Positions 50,301 to 58,540 of a DNA stretch of 64,000 bases are shown here, in pieces. Location: the NCBI RefSeq assembly GCF_963678635.1, contig NC_087069.1, positions 55,348,928 through 55,412,927 of the forward strand, given 5' to 3'. The notes beneath the pieces are model-generated. The model saw nothing but the letters and a program-made list of their open reading frames with translations, was not told where the DNA came from and searched no databases. How positions within the stretch are numbered: position 1 is the first letter of the stretch; the number at the start of each line of letters is the position of its first letter. The DNA is from Symsagittifera roscoffensis. Lineage: Eukaryota > Xenacoelomorpha > Acoela > Convolutidae. The translations under genes and the position numbers were made by a program.

Positions 50301-51405
50301 ATCACTGACATAATTATATCAAAGTGAGCCTCTTACGTTGCCCAACAAACTTCAAGAAAGGTATACTCTCCAAAACATTGTATAATTTATTTTGTTTTTG
50401 TTTAATAGACGAAAAAGGGGTAGTTTTTACTATATAAAACACCATTTTGTGTTTAAAAACTATTTTTAAACAATTTGGGCCATTTTTTCGGAGAGTTTTT
50501 TGGGCTGCATAAGAGGCTCACTTTAATATAATTATGTCAGTATTTGACTTGGTAGTTTTGGCGTAATTTTCGATTGACTAAAACCGCCAAAAGTGATCAT
50601 TTTTAGGGTAAACTTCTGGGCCCGAATTTTGCGGAACAAATTGCACCACATTAATTCTGCTGAAAATCTAAGCAGTTTTTGTCTTGATCATTTTTCTACC
50701 TAAGGTCAAACCAATTTGAGAAAAACTTTTTTAATTTCTAGTTTAATGCGTTTTGTCCGGATAGTTCAAATCAGCACTAGTATGAATTCTCTTTTTTTGC
50801 AACCTAAATCGCAGTTTTTATTGCAACAAAATGTGTTCATTTGATCCATAACCAGCTATTAATAACAGCCAATGCTAAGGATATTAAAACAGACTATTAT
50901 ATTACAAATAGTACTTTAGCTTCAAGCTATCGTGGATTTGTAGCGTAGAGGTAGGGAAGGAGACCCGAAATTAATTAAGAGGGTTCGAACCTGGGCAGGG
51001 TCGGATGTTTTTAATGAATTTTTACGTATAATAATTAAAATGCATCCGCTCTGTAAATTGAAGCTTGTTATTTAGTTAATGTATATTTTTTTCAAATTGA
51101 CTGGTTCTGCTAATGCGTTATAATTGGCTTGCGTCACTTAGCATTTATGTAGACTCATAATTAGCGTGCGTCACTTCAGAAATTTTGTTGACTCAAAGTT
51201 TTTTCTCATTCAGTTTTTCCCAGTAGCGTTGTCGGAAATATTTTTGCTTGTTTATGCGAAGTGCAACTTCGCCTCTGTGTCTTGACTTTAATTTAACGTC
51301 CTTGATGATTTCAATAGACGAAAATTAATGGGTGGTTAGTTACAGGTACAGAAACTGAGAAGCCTAGTCTGGAAGAAAATGAGAATGAAGGAAAAGTTGA
51401 ATTAA
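35378..51405 (+). CDS. CEP135: CEP135 (Bld10 family) centriole protein, N-terminal part only; 8 firm exons plus a putative last exon
   Basis: Exons: 35378-35458, 37538-37687, 38590-38742, 39792-39854, 40585-40708, 41060-41215, 41502-41692, 49758-49886, and a putative 51346-51405; total 368 aa. The start is fixed by TAA directly upstream of two ATGs. Exon 2 has the family signature YVSLRKRLDQLGYKQSL, with LPLVEKLFADLVHTTESLK. Exons 3-5 give a coiled coil (IEPYEVENRRLLKEQNELH, ADIKFLNSQYLAK, KQLEKEVKGRDEKLKEL). Exon 6 has RRQRMDIDSF, then Pro- and Asn-rich insertions. Exon 7 has YVADLLVVADDRI. Exon 8 has VETRDEEIDRLSRLLETGR and LISHLNLQ. CEP135 binds microtubules and links the cartwheel to the centriole wall, a role known from the family. 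Introns 7 and 8 use GC donors (AG then GCTAGT); alignment across both joins is gap-free. Usual family members exceed 1000 residues, so two-thirds is missing here. An internal promoter or exons beyond the opsin gene remain possible. Confidence 0.9.
35810..36130 (+). repeat. Dispersed repeat Y, copy 2
   Basis: GTTGTTCCGACCATTGAAAG, GAACTTTGTATTCGG and TTTTCCAGGCAAAGTAAGG match copies at 32825 and 36430. It lies in CEP135 intron 1. Confidence 0.55.
36430..36860 (+). repeat. Dispersed repeat Y, copy 3
   Basis: TTGAAAATGGTGAGGAACC, TTTTCCACGCAAAATCAGG, CACAAATAATCATCGGAC and GAGAAAAACCAGTTTGAAAT match copy 1. It is the second copy inside CEP135 intron 1. Confidence 0.6.
37790..38240 (+). repeat. 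Family-R repeat, diverged copy
   Basis: Carries GGATGAACGAAGTGAAGAC, AGGGAAGGCAAATTACGC and the closing ATATCTGTTGGCCATG. Orientation matches every other copy in the window. Confidence 0.5.
38753..38764 (+). repeat. Poly-G tract
   Basis: A run of about 12 G residues 11 bp after the CEP135 exon 3 donor. Similar runs occur at about 17303-17318, 34587-34593, 39997-40009 and 48256-48267. Confidence 0.8.
42500..43340 (+). repeat. Family-R repeats, two adjacent copies
   Basis: The first copy starts GAGTTGATGAACGTAGTTCA and ends CCAGCTGTCTGTTGACTATG. A second diverged copy follows with GTAGGAGGAAAATTATGC, TTGCCTGTTGATCC and CTTCCTACTTTTGGTCGGC. Both are in + orientation. Confidence 0.6.
44574..44681 (+). 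CDS. Candidate orphan first exon, 36 codons, Ser/Arg/Lys-rich
   Basis: ATG opens a frame with coding-like codon choice in otherwise AT-rich intron DNA: MSTRRSMFRSSSS, LGTKYPSTSSLN, KYRPKKK. It is followed by a plausible donor (AAG then GTGAAC) in phase 0. Without splicing it would stop three codons later. CEP135 exon 8 also enters in phase 0, so this could be an alternative first exon giving a short protein, or the first exon of an unrelated gene whose other exons I do not see. Function unknown; the composition is like a disordered basic N-terminus. Confidence 0.35.
45060..45360. repeat. Foldback (inverted-repeat) element 1
   Basis: The left arm AGCAATAAGTAGAATGATCC..AGCAGAAAAACG is an imperfect reverse complement of the right arm GTTTTTCTGCTCTTGG..CCGTTCTGCTCATTGACC. 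Both arms resemble those of the element at 46670-47006. Probably a non-autonomous hairpin transposon; target duplication not resolved. Confidence 0.5.
45773..45856 (-). tRNA. tRNA with leucine anticodon UAA (class II), discriminator G73
   Basis: On the minus strand it reads as a full class II cloverleaf. The acceptor stem is GCTACGG paired with CTGTAGC (one G-T). The D-arm is GCC..GGC with A box TGGCCGAGTGGTTAAGG. The anticodon arm is TTGGA, loop CTTAAGA, TCCAA, so the anticodon is TAA, which reads UUA (Leu). The long variable arm has stem GGAC/GTCC, and the T-arm is GCAGG, TTCGAAT, CCTGT with a good B box. There is no intron and CCA is not encoded. Pol III terminator TTTT lies a few bases past the 3' end (plus-strand AAAA at 45764-45767). 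The base after C72 is G, whereas eukaryotic tRNA-Leu normally has A73 and tRNA-Ser has G73. It lies antisense in CEP135 intron 7. Confidence 0.9.
46670..47006. repeat. Foldback (inverted-repeat) element 2
   Basis: The left arm CAATAAACAGAATCATC..AGAGCAGAATGAATCC and right arm GGAATCATTCTGCTC..ATTCTGCTTATTG are imperfect inverted repeats, related to element 1. Confidence 0.5.
48360..49060 (+). repeat. Family-R repeats, two copies
   Basis: The first (48360-48620) has CCAGCGGAATAAAACTAA, ACATATTGATCCAG and CATCTGTTGGCTATG. The second starts AGAGTCGATGAACGTAGTTC and runs through CAATTATCGAATAGCGAAAG and TTACCTATTGATCC to AACTGTCTGCTGGCTATG. Confidence 0.7.
49490..49680 (+). repeat. Family-R fragment next to CEP135 exon 8
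   Basis: Carries AAAAAGTGTCAATCATAAAT, a family-R middle block, and ends CTCTTTTTCAACTGTCTCTTGGC. It stops about 80 bp before the exon. Confidence 0.55.
50059..50777. mobile_element. Tc1/mariner-like foldback MITE, 719 bp, TA target
   Basis: Two arms of about 270-280 bp are imperfect inverted repeats around a roughly 160-bp centre. Paired blocks include TTGAATTATCCGGACAAAACG with CGTTTTGTCCGGATAGTTCA; GCAGAATTAATATGGTGCAA with TTGCACCACATTAATTCTGC; TTCGGGCCCA with TGGGCCCGAA; and GTGAGCCTCTTA with TAAGAGGCTCAC. The ends read TA/GTG...CAC/TA, consistent with a TA target duplication. No transposase ORF. A related flank at about 12288-12330 lacks the insertion. Located in CEP135 intron 8. Confidence 0.75.
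50936..51010 (+). repeat. tRNA-like sequence, probable SINE head (copy c)
   Basis: A-box-like TTGTAGCGTAGAGGTAGGG and a strong B box GGGTTCGAACCTG, about 40 nt apart, without a foldable acceptor stem. About 240 bp downstream is the tail TTTATGCGAAGTGCAAC..CTTCGCCTCTGTGT shared with the SINE copies at 12690 and 56109. Confidence 0.5.
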
Positions 51406-52363
51406 AGAATGAAAAGTTAGCATGCTGTGATGTTGATGTTGTTGTCGCTGTTGTTGATTGGCATGCCGATAGATGATGGTAGATAGGGAAGGGTCATCTT
51501 GGGATCACCGGAGTAAAAAAAGAGTCCAGTTAGAGTTCCTTAGTCGCTGTGGCAGTTTGAGTGTATCAGTCGAGTTTGACCTGTTTCCTGGATAATTATA
51601 TCACAGCACTGTTTCATAGTTTTTTTCAATTATGTTTTTTTTGTATAATTACCAGTACCATTTTTGTATCGCCTTAAGTGTTTTTTTTTCAAGATTTTTT
51701 AGCATGTTTTTGTACCGTAATAAATACGAAGGGTGACAGTTTTTCTCTCATCTCCGAAAAAAATTTACTTGTTGGATATCGAGAAAGAAAGCAATTTAAA
51801 ATATAGTATATCTTAAAATGTTCTTGTTTCTCGATATCTTTAAAACTACAATTCAGTGAACTGTCCGGTCATCGCATCCCAATTGGCTGTCGTGAATCCA
51901 AAAGTTGCCTCATACATTTGCCGTGTCGTCCATTTCTGTTGTGCCAGGTCCTAGAAATTGTTACGAAGTCGTGTTTCGAAGTGCACTAGTGTTACAAGAT
52001 AACAACCGCCTCAACTCGCCGAATTTTGGATAAAAATAATTACCGATAGAAGGTTAAATTCATGGCTGAACTTGTGATTCAGCTAAAAAAACATCTGAGC
52101 AGGAAACTGGCTGAATAGTTTTTGATCGAATGTTTGAGACCTAAAGTTTGTCATAGTAAGAAAAGCACTAAATAGGCGGATTCCCTTCTCGATTGTCCGC
52201 AAATTATGCCTGCCTAGCATACGCAATTATTAAAAAACTGAAAAATAGGCAAAAAATCAGTAAGTTATGCACTCTTTCAAGGACTTTGATCATCGGTTGT
52301 CATTAGACTACCCGTCAACGTCCCCCCACTAAACTAACCGTGTTGTAAGTTTTCCCACCCCCC
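51406..52363. other. Convergent spacer between CEP135 and opsin 3' ends
   Basis: Contains the 3' UTRs of both genes. I see no other exon. A minus-strand AATAAA for the opsin is not evident; the nearest ATTAAA is near 51290, inside CEP135 intron 8. Confidence 0.5.
51719..51724 (+). promoter_or_regulatory. AATAAA, possible polyadenylation signal for truncated CEP135
   Basis: AATAAA lies 314 bp after the putative CEP135 stop at 51403-51405 and before the 3' end of the convergent opsin gene. A T-rich stretch follows within about 20 bp. It supports, but does not prove, transcript termination here. Confidence 0.4.
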
Positions 52364-55300
52364 TCAGTGCCCAGTGGACTGCGAGACGCCAGTGGTGCTG
52401 CCTTCTATGGGGTCTTTGAAGCAAGGGAATCTTTTCTTGATCTGGTACTTGTACTTGGGGTGCATGAACCCATAGATGTATGCGTTGTACACACAGTTAG
52501 ACTTCGCAAACAGAGCAGGCAGAGTTGACAGTCTAAATGAAAAATAAGACAGTTCAGTTTTGAACTCAAGTTAAAGCATGGGCAGGCGATGTTTTGGAAG
52601 AAACTAGAAGAGTTCAAAAAATTTTTTTGTGTAATATAGCTTGACATTCATTTTTCTCGAAAATAGTTCATTTCAGTTTTACCAGAAAAAAAATTAAACT
52701 GGTCTAGTTTTCTGTTCTGGGAATAGTTATTTTTCCTTTGTTACAATTAATCAAATTTGTCTCAATAATTTGAAATTTCTTAATTGAGAGAATCTTCTTC
52801 GAATACAAAAATTTTTGAAAAGTCTGTTTTCTGTCTCCGATCTGATTAGCTCCAGATTTAAGTTTGAAACTCCTTTGCTTTCTTTTTAACCGGTTGGCGT
52901 TCAAATGAAAAACGCAATTTTTATTTTGCAGTAAGTTTAATTCAGCAGCTAAGGAATTTCCAATATTGCTCTATGTCGTCTGTTTTGAAACAAGTAGTTC
53001 AAGTCATGAATGAGGTTCAGACGTCGAGAGTCTATCGTGTTCATATTTTGTCTGTCTGTCTAACTGACCTTGGCGGAATGTTCTCTGGTCCGCTGAACTG
53101 TCCGACCAGAGCTATGAGTGCGTAAGGAGTCCATGCTATTCCGAAGAACACGATGCACGTCAGACCCACCTTCGCAATCGCCAACTCTTTGCTTTGCTAA
53201 ACAACACATGCACACATTTTTCACTAGCTGTATAGCCATTTATGGCCCGGTCGTTAAACTCGTACATCAAATTACACATGCTACCTTATTTTTTCAATTA
53301 GATGGTCGATGAACTTAGTGATGCATCTTATATAAGGTCCTGATGGTTTTAGTTTTTTTTAAGAAAAAAGTCTGAAAGTTTGTTGACTTTCAAATATGAT
53401 TTTTTGAGGTTTGAGTTTTGGTGTATATTTAAGTTCAGTTCCTAATGTAGGTTTTTCGTTAAAAGGAAGGCAAACTCCGCTATTGAACAGCAAACGTGTA
53501 AAGGTGACCTCACGAAAAACGTGATCAACTTCTAACTTCGAAAATGGAATTCAATTTTCAGATTTCCCAGCGAACAAAAATTTTACCTATAGATCCCGTT
53601 TTCTCAAATTGAGTTCATTTTATCCAAAAAATTCCCAAACAAAGTTTTCTTGAAATTCGTAAAGCGTGTTATATTTTTTATTATTTTTTAGCTTTTCGTT
53701 GATACTTTTCCAACTGTCTGTTTTCGACTTAGCGGTTTTTGTCTCATTTTCCATCAGCTATCTTCTAGTGCTGTGTTTGTGTAGTATCGTAAGTGAAGCT
53801 AGTTTCCCCCTTTTGTCGTTTAATACGAGTACCTGTTTCTTCTCTTTCTTGTCGGAGGCGGAGGAGTTCCTGACGGTTTCGAAGATTGAGTAGTAGAAGT
53901 AGATGTTGAGTAGCATGGGGGCCATGAACACCATGATGTACATGAAGATCACAAAGCTGCGAGTAGTCAGGTCCTGAGTGACGTAGTCGAACGTGCAACT
54001 GGTCATGTAGCCTAGGAAAACAGTCAAGCGAAGTTCCGTTTTACACGTCGAGTGTAGTGTAATACTACGAAGCAACTTTTTTCCCAAACAATTTGCAAAT
54101 AAATATGCTCATTTGGTGGCACTTATGTAATTTCAATCATTGGCAATTTGATAGCGTCTAAGCTAATTTTTTGGCGACTAGTGATAGTTTATTTCGAAGC
54201 TGCCATTATGTGAGACTCCTAATCTACAGGTTGGAGGTTCAGTATCGGTTGAAATAGTTTGATTGGGTTGCATTTTTGTTGAATATAATTGTCTTTTTAA
54301 TATCAACGGTAGCTGCGTTGTTGATTGCTAGAGTTACTAAAATTTAAAGCACGTGGGGCAGAGCCGTTTTAAAAAAATTTTCTACTTCAAGATAAAATGC
54401 ACTAATAGCTACAAATGTGCATTCGTACATATTAATGTATTTGTTATTGCATTTTGGTAAATATGCATTTTTCAAAAACAATTCAATTTCATCTGATATA
54501 AGTTAGTAAAGTTGCGCTCTCCTAGAAATGACGCAAAAACCTGAACGATTTCTAGTTTTGATATTGAATCTTAATGTTTAGATTTCCCAGCGGAATCAAG
54601 ACTTTTTCTGTTGATTTTTCTGTTGATTCAGAAGAGTTATCATAGATTTGTCTTGAAATTCGAAGTGCATTAAGCTAATATTTTGTTTACTTTGAAGTTC
54701 GAAAGTTCAAAAATAAGACTTTTTTCTGTTTCCTTGCGCTCATTAAAACTTTTATAACTGTCTGTTGGCTATGTTTTCAATTTGCTTTTCAGAGCTTGCC
54801 ATTTTTTTTTTTTGGTTGTCTATTTGGTTCTTGCCTGTCTCATCGTCTCTGTGCATCATCGTCTCTGTCTTTATATATAAGTTAAAAGAAATAAGTGATG
54901 TTGTTATTAACTGTCAATAAAGGTAATAGAACTAATATAGCTCGCGTTGGTTTTTTCCGTTTTTATTTCAGTTTTTTTTCAGTCTGAAAAGTTATTCAAG
55001 CTCAAGTGACGGCTCTTTTCCAGTTCCCCCTTTGATTTATTCTGAAATTCAATTGTTGAAAGTCTTTTTGAAATTACTTTTGATGTTATAAACTGCATCA
55101 AAGCGTGTCAGCGTGAACAGATGTTTACAACTTTTTTTTACATGTAAAATGCCGTGTGAACATTTTTTGAGCAGCTTAATTTTGCAATTTTACGAGGCGG
55201 GTGGAAACTGGAAAAGAGCCAAGTTCACTTTTCTCTGATTGACTTTGATAAGTTCACGTCAAATTATTTTGCTAAAGTTGATAAACTTTTTCAAAACAGT

Positions 55301-58300
55301 ACAATGTTTTTTTAGTTGCGTTGTTTAAGCTAGGTTTCATCTGATAAAAAAACAAAAAATCTCAACGAGCAACTAAAATTTCAATATTGCTTACACTTGC
55401 GAACTTAAGTGTGCGTTAGTGTTATACTACGACTAATTTTTTTTCTTAACTAATTCGCGAGTATTGGTGCCACTCTTGGGACAACTTTACGGCTTTTTAA
55501 ATGCATTGCTCTGACATTCGAATAATAATAATAAGTTAACGGATGAATACTTTTTTAATACATAACGTTAATGAAAACTCGATTTCAGAAGTCTTTCAAT
55601 TCAATATATCTCGCAAGTTTTTGAAATACATAATTTAAACATAATGTGGCTCTATGCTTTTCAATTTATTACATGCAAAATTAGTGTAGATACCTTCACT
55701 TTGTTATATTCCAAACTAATTGCAAAATTGTGTCTATTGGTATTTGGTGCCACCTTTGCTGCATAACATAGCAATTTTTTAGCATATATAGCTGCTTGAT
55801 TTGTGACCAGTGTTTGCCGGTTGTTAATTTGCCGGTTTTACCAATTCGAGGTTTCTTTACCTGAGTCATTATGGTTTTTCAAAGGCCATTTACCACCTGT
55901 ACGCTTCGTAGGCACCAATTTTCAAATGCACGTATTACAAAAGAACAGATCGATATTTATGTTTACACTAGCGATTACCTAACTCGCTAATAAAAGTGTT
56001 CATTAAATGTGTTCACTTATTTGGAAATTGAATTGGAAATTGTGGCAGTGGAAATTGCCTAGCATCTGTTCTCTTCTTTATTTGTGGCTAGTTTTTGGGT
56101 CCTATTAAGACTCCGTAGCTGAGTGGTTAGTGTGTGAGGTTATTAATCTGTAGGTCGCAGGTTCGAATCTCAGACTTTTAATTATTTAAATTTTTAATCA
56201 TTCGAGGCTTATTTCTATTCTTCTTATTGCTTTTTATAGAGCTGCTTTTGTCGTGTTCCGGCTAGTGTTTGCGAAGCGAAGCTCCGCCTCTGTGTTGAAG
56301 TAATTGCGATTTTCGTGGAAATGTTCCGAAATGTTACCATTATTAAGACACTAGTCGGGAAAAATGATCTTTTTGATTGTTTCAAAGTTGGAGCTATCTT
56401 ACTGCTCAAATGTGATTGGTTAAAACTAATTCCACCGAAAGAAAATTTGTTGAGCATCATAAAAAAACAAATTTTAGTATTTTGGGCCGTATAACGGAAA
56501 ACGTCACTTTCGCTAAATCTGTAATTTTTCTCCGCACGCTAATCCTTAAGATGCCATCATACCAAAAAGGGTAGATGAGTTTGGAATGGTGAAAGGCAAA
56601 CTCATATTTCGTTACAGGGTCAATTAGAGCATTAATTGTTCTGCTTTCTCTTTTATTACCATCCATGACGAATCCACCGATGCCGAATGAGGGCAGAATG
56701 GCGAAGAGCGAAGTGTAGAGCCAGACCATGGCCGCAATGCGCACAGAGCGGGAGATACTCGCTATCCGGTTGGCATCCGCCGCGAAACAGATCATTATGT
56801 ACCTATAGAAACACACCACACATTGGTCGAATTACATTTAAGAACATTGATCTATAAGGTAAAGAAACAGCATACGAGCTGTTTACGGAGAACCGCTTTT
56901 GTTGTGCTCGTGGTTAAGACCTATTTGCAGTTTTTTTGGTTAATTTTTTGGACTCTGAGTTGTTACTCCACCCGTTTAAAATGAGCGATCACACCTTTTA
57001 TGTTATATTGTTTTAACCGAGAGAGAGACACGAAATTGGTTAGTTTAAGATAGTTAATAGCAGTTTAGTGTAGCTGTTTTTGTAGAACTTTTCGTTGTCC
57101 ACAGAGGATCACTATAACTGTAAAGCTTCGAGACCAACAAATCTTTCCATTCAAAATTTGAGGAAAACAGTAAGTTTGCCAAATTGTGAAATGCAATTTT
57201 TTGTTTGAGCAAGGCAAGTTAGAAAAAACAAGGAGTAAAAGTTTGAGTAAGTGTACGTACCTGTCATATGCTATGGCCGTCATGGCGATTATGGAGCCAC
57301 AGCCACCGAAGGAGGTGAAGGCACCATACACGTCACAAGCTGAAATAGGACAGTCAATAAGTTAGATTAAGCTACGTTAGATTAGAAAATAAACTAGAAG
57401 ACTTGTAAAGTTCTGCTGATCGTTTTCAGATGTTTTCAATTATACTCTCTAAAGCTTGGCCATACTATGAAAGATGAGTTGTGTTGCTTCGAGTGGACTC
57501 AATAAAGGTTTCATCTTTTTTGCTTTTATCCTCTAAAAAGTGTGTGAGTGATTGCGTGGAGTAAAAGATAAAGAGAAAGAGTTATAATTAGATAGATGTA
57601 GTGACAGTGATGACGCAGTACTAGCCGAAATCTCCGAATATCCACTCCTTCTCGAAGCTGGAGATCATGAACATGGGCTGGCAGGTGAGGACCATGATGA
57701 GGTCTATGAGGGACAGATTCACCAGCAGCACATTGTTAGGAGTGCGCAGACTCTTAGTCCTAAATGGAGTAAACACAGTAGAGTAGTTAGAGTAGTTAAG
57801 ATTATTAACTCAAATGTCTCAAGTAGAGTAGTTAAGATAGAAGTGGCGATGAATAGTTCTGATCTCTCAAGAGCAGTAGCTAATTGAGAGGGGGAGAGTT
57901 TCTTGGAGTGCTGATGACGCCTACTCGCCCCAGGAATCCCACAATCTTAAGAATCCCACAGATCCCCTTAAGAACTAGCTTACGACATCAATTTTTCGCC
58001 AAGCCCACAACTATGAACCTCTGCCTACCATTGGAAATTTATTCTAAACTGACGGTTAGCACTAATAGAATGTCTAGCCCTGTTTTAGATGAGAAAATTA
58101 CAAAATTAATTGAGATATATTTTTAATCGGAGATAAGGTAAACAGTAGATTGTTAAAAATCTATAGGATTATTGATTTTCTTTTATAGTCGAATTCGTAG
58201 TTTTTCCAAGCTATCCCTAAACACTCAAAACTTTTCAGGAACGGTTTAATCCATATCTTAATCTAAAGCTCAGGCAATGCAGAAGATGTAGATGATGAAA

Positions 58301-58540
58301 ATGGCGGATAATCAACAAACCGCCATATGTTGAAGCCGAAATTGCATCCGAATTACGTTAAGTGCATTAAAATAAGTAACAATTGCATAACAAAGTGACA
58401 ATCTGCTTTTATATTGCATAACTATATTAATTGATAACAACAATAATAGAATACATGAGATATATACTGACGATAGGAATATGTATATGACCGTGAAGTT
58501 GCCGATGAGTCCGAAGAGGGTGAGGGAGAGGAGGATGATA
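52364..58540 (-). CDS. Gq/rhabdomeric-type opsin, TM1 to stop (7 exons; N-terminal exon not in window)
   Basis: Exons in transcript order: 58540-58472 (TM1), 57759-57626 (TM2), 57339-57261 (TM3), 56802-56660 (TM4), 54011-53833 (ECL2-TM5), 53196-53069 (TM6), 52532-52364 (TM7 and tail). They give 299 residues and a TGA stop. Counting from the TM1 exon: GLIGN with N14; TKSLRTPNN; D42 in NLSLID; C69 (disulfide); the YDRY motif; TM4 W121; ECL2 SCTFDY with C147; WTPYA at 223-227; retinal-Schiff-base lysine K254 in LFAKSN; HPKYK at 268-272. LRTPNN, SCTFDY and HPKY point to the Gq/rhabdomeric class: a light receptor in the plasma or rhabdomeric membrane signalling through Gq (family knowledge). Oddities: NPxxY is NAYIY; the usual Glu181 counterion (six residues before C147) is Asp; the TM2 exon ends in a GC donor (CG then GCTAGT), which the reading frame requires. 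An in-frame stop just upstream of the TM1 acceptor means the N-terminus comes from another exon, probably beyond 64000. Confidence 0.93.
53300..53730 (+). repeat. Family-R repeat in opsin intron
   Basis: GGTCGATGAACTTAGTG, AGGAAGGCAAACTCCGC, TATTGAACAGCAAACGTG, CGTGATCAACTTCTAAC, TTACCTATAGATCC and CCAACTGTCTG appear in family order. It lies on the strand opposite to the host gene. Confidence 0.7.
54470..54790 (+). repeat. Family-R repeat, diverged copy
   Basis: AGATTTCCCAGCGGAATC, CTTGAAATTCGAAG and TAACTGTCTGTTGGCTATG in family order, + orientation. Confidence 0.6.
56109..56303 (+). repeat. tRNA-derived SINE, copy b
   Basis: tRNA-like head with A box CCGTAGCTGAGTGGTTAG and B box GCAGGTTCGAATCTC, 42 nt apart. 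The body has ATTCGAGGCTTATTTC, TATAGAGCTGC and GTCGTGTTC, and the tail is GTTTGCGAAGCGAAGC..GCCTCTGTGTT. It is the best preserved of the copies and lies in an opsin intron, antisense to the gene. Confidence 0.8.

Larger units (their letters stand above)
54012..56659 (-). other. Opsin intron 4, about 2.6 kb
   Basis: Holds a tRNA-like fragment at about 54196-54290 (GACTCCTAATCTACAGG, GGAGGTTCAGTATC), a family-R copy at about 54470-54790 and SINE copy b at 56109-56303. Near 55600-55810 it resembles 12440-12650. Nothing coding is supported in the rest. Confidence 0.6.

Noticed and set aside
53758-54087. Single 109-codon minus ORF read straight through
   Set aside because: Only 53833-54011 is the opsin exon; both ends run past clear splice sites, so the extra residues are intron translation.
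57884-58126. 80-codon plus-strand ORF between opsin exons
   Set aside because: Antisense in an opsin intron, no family resemblance and no splice context.
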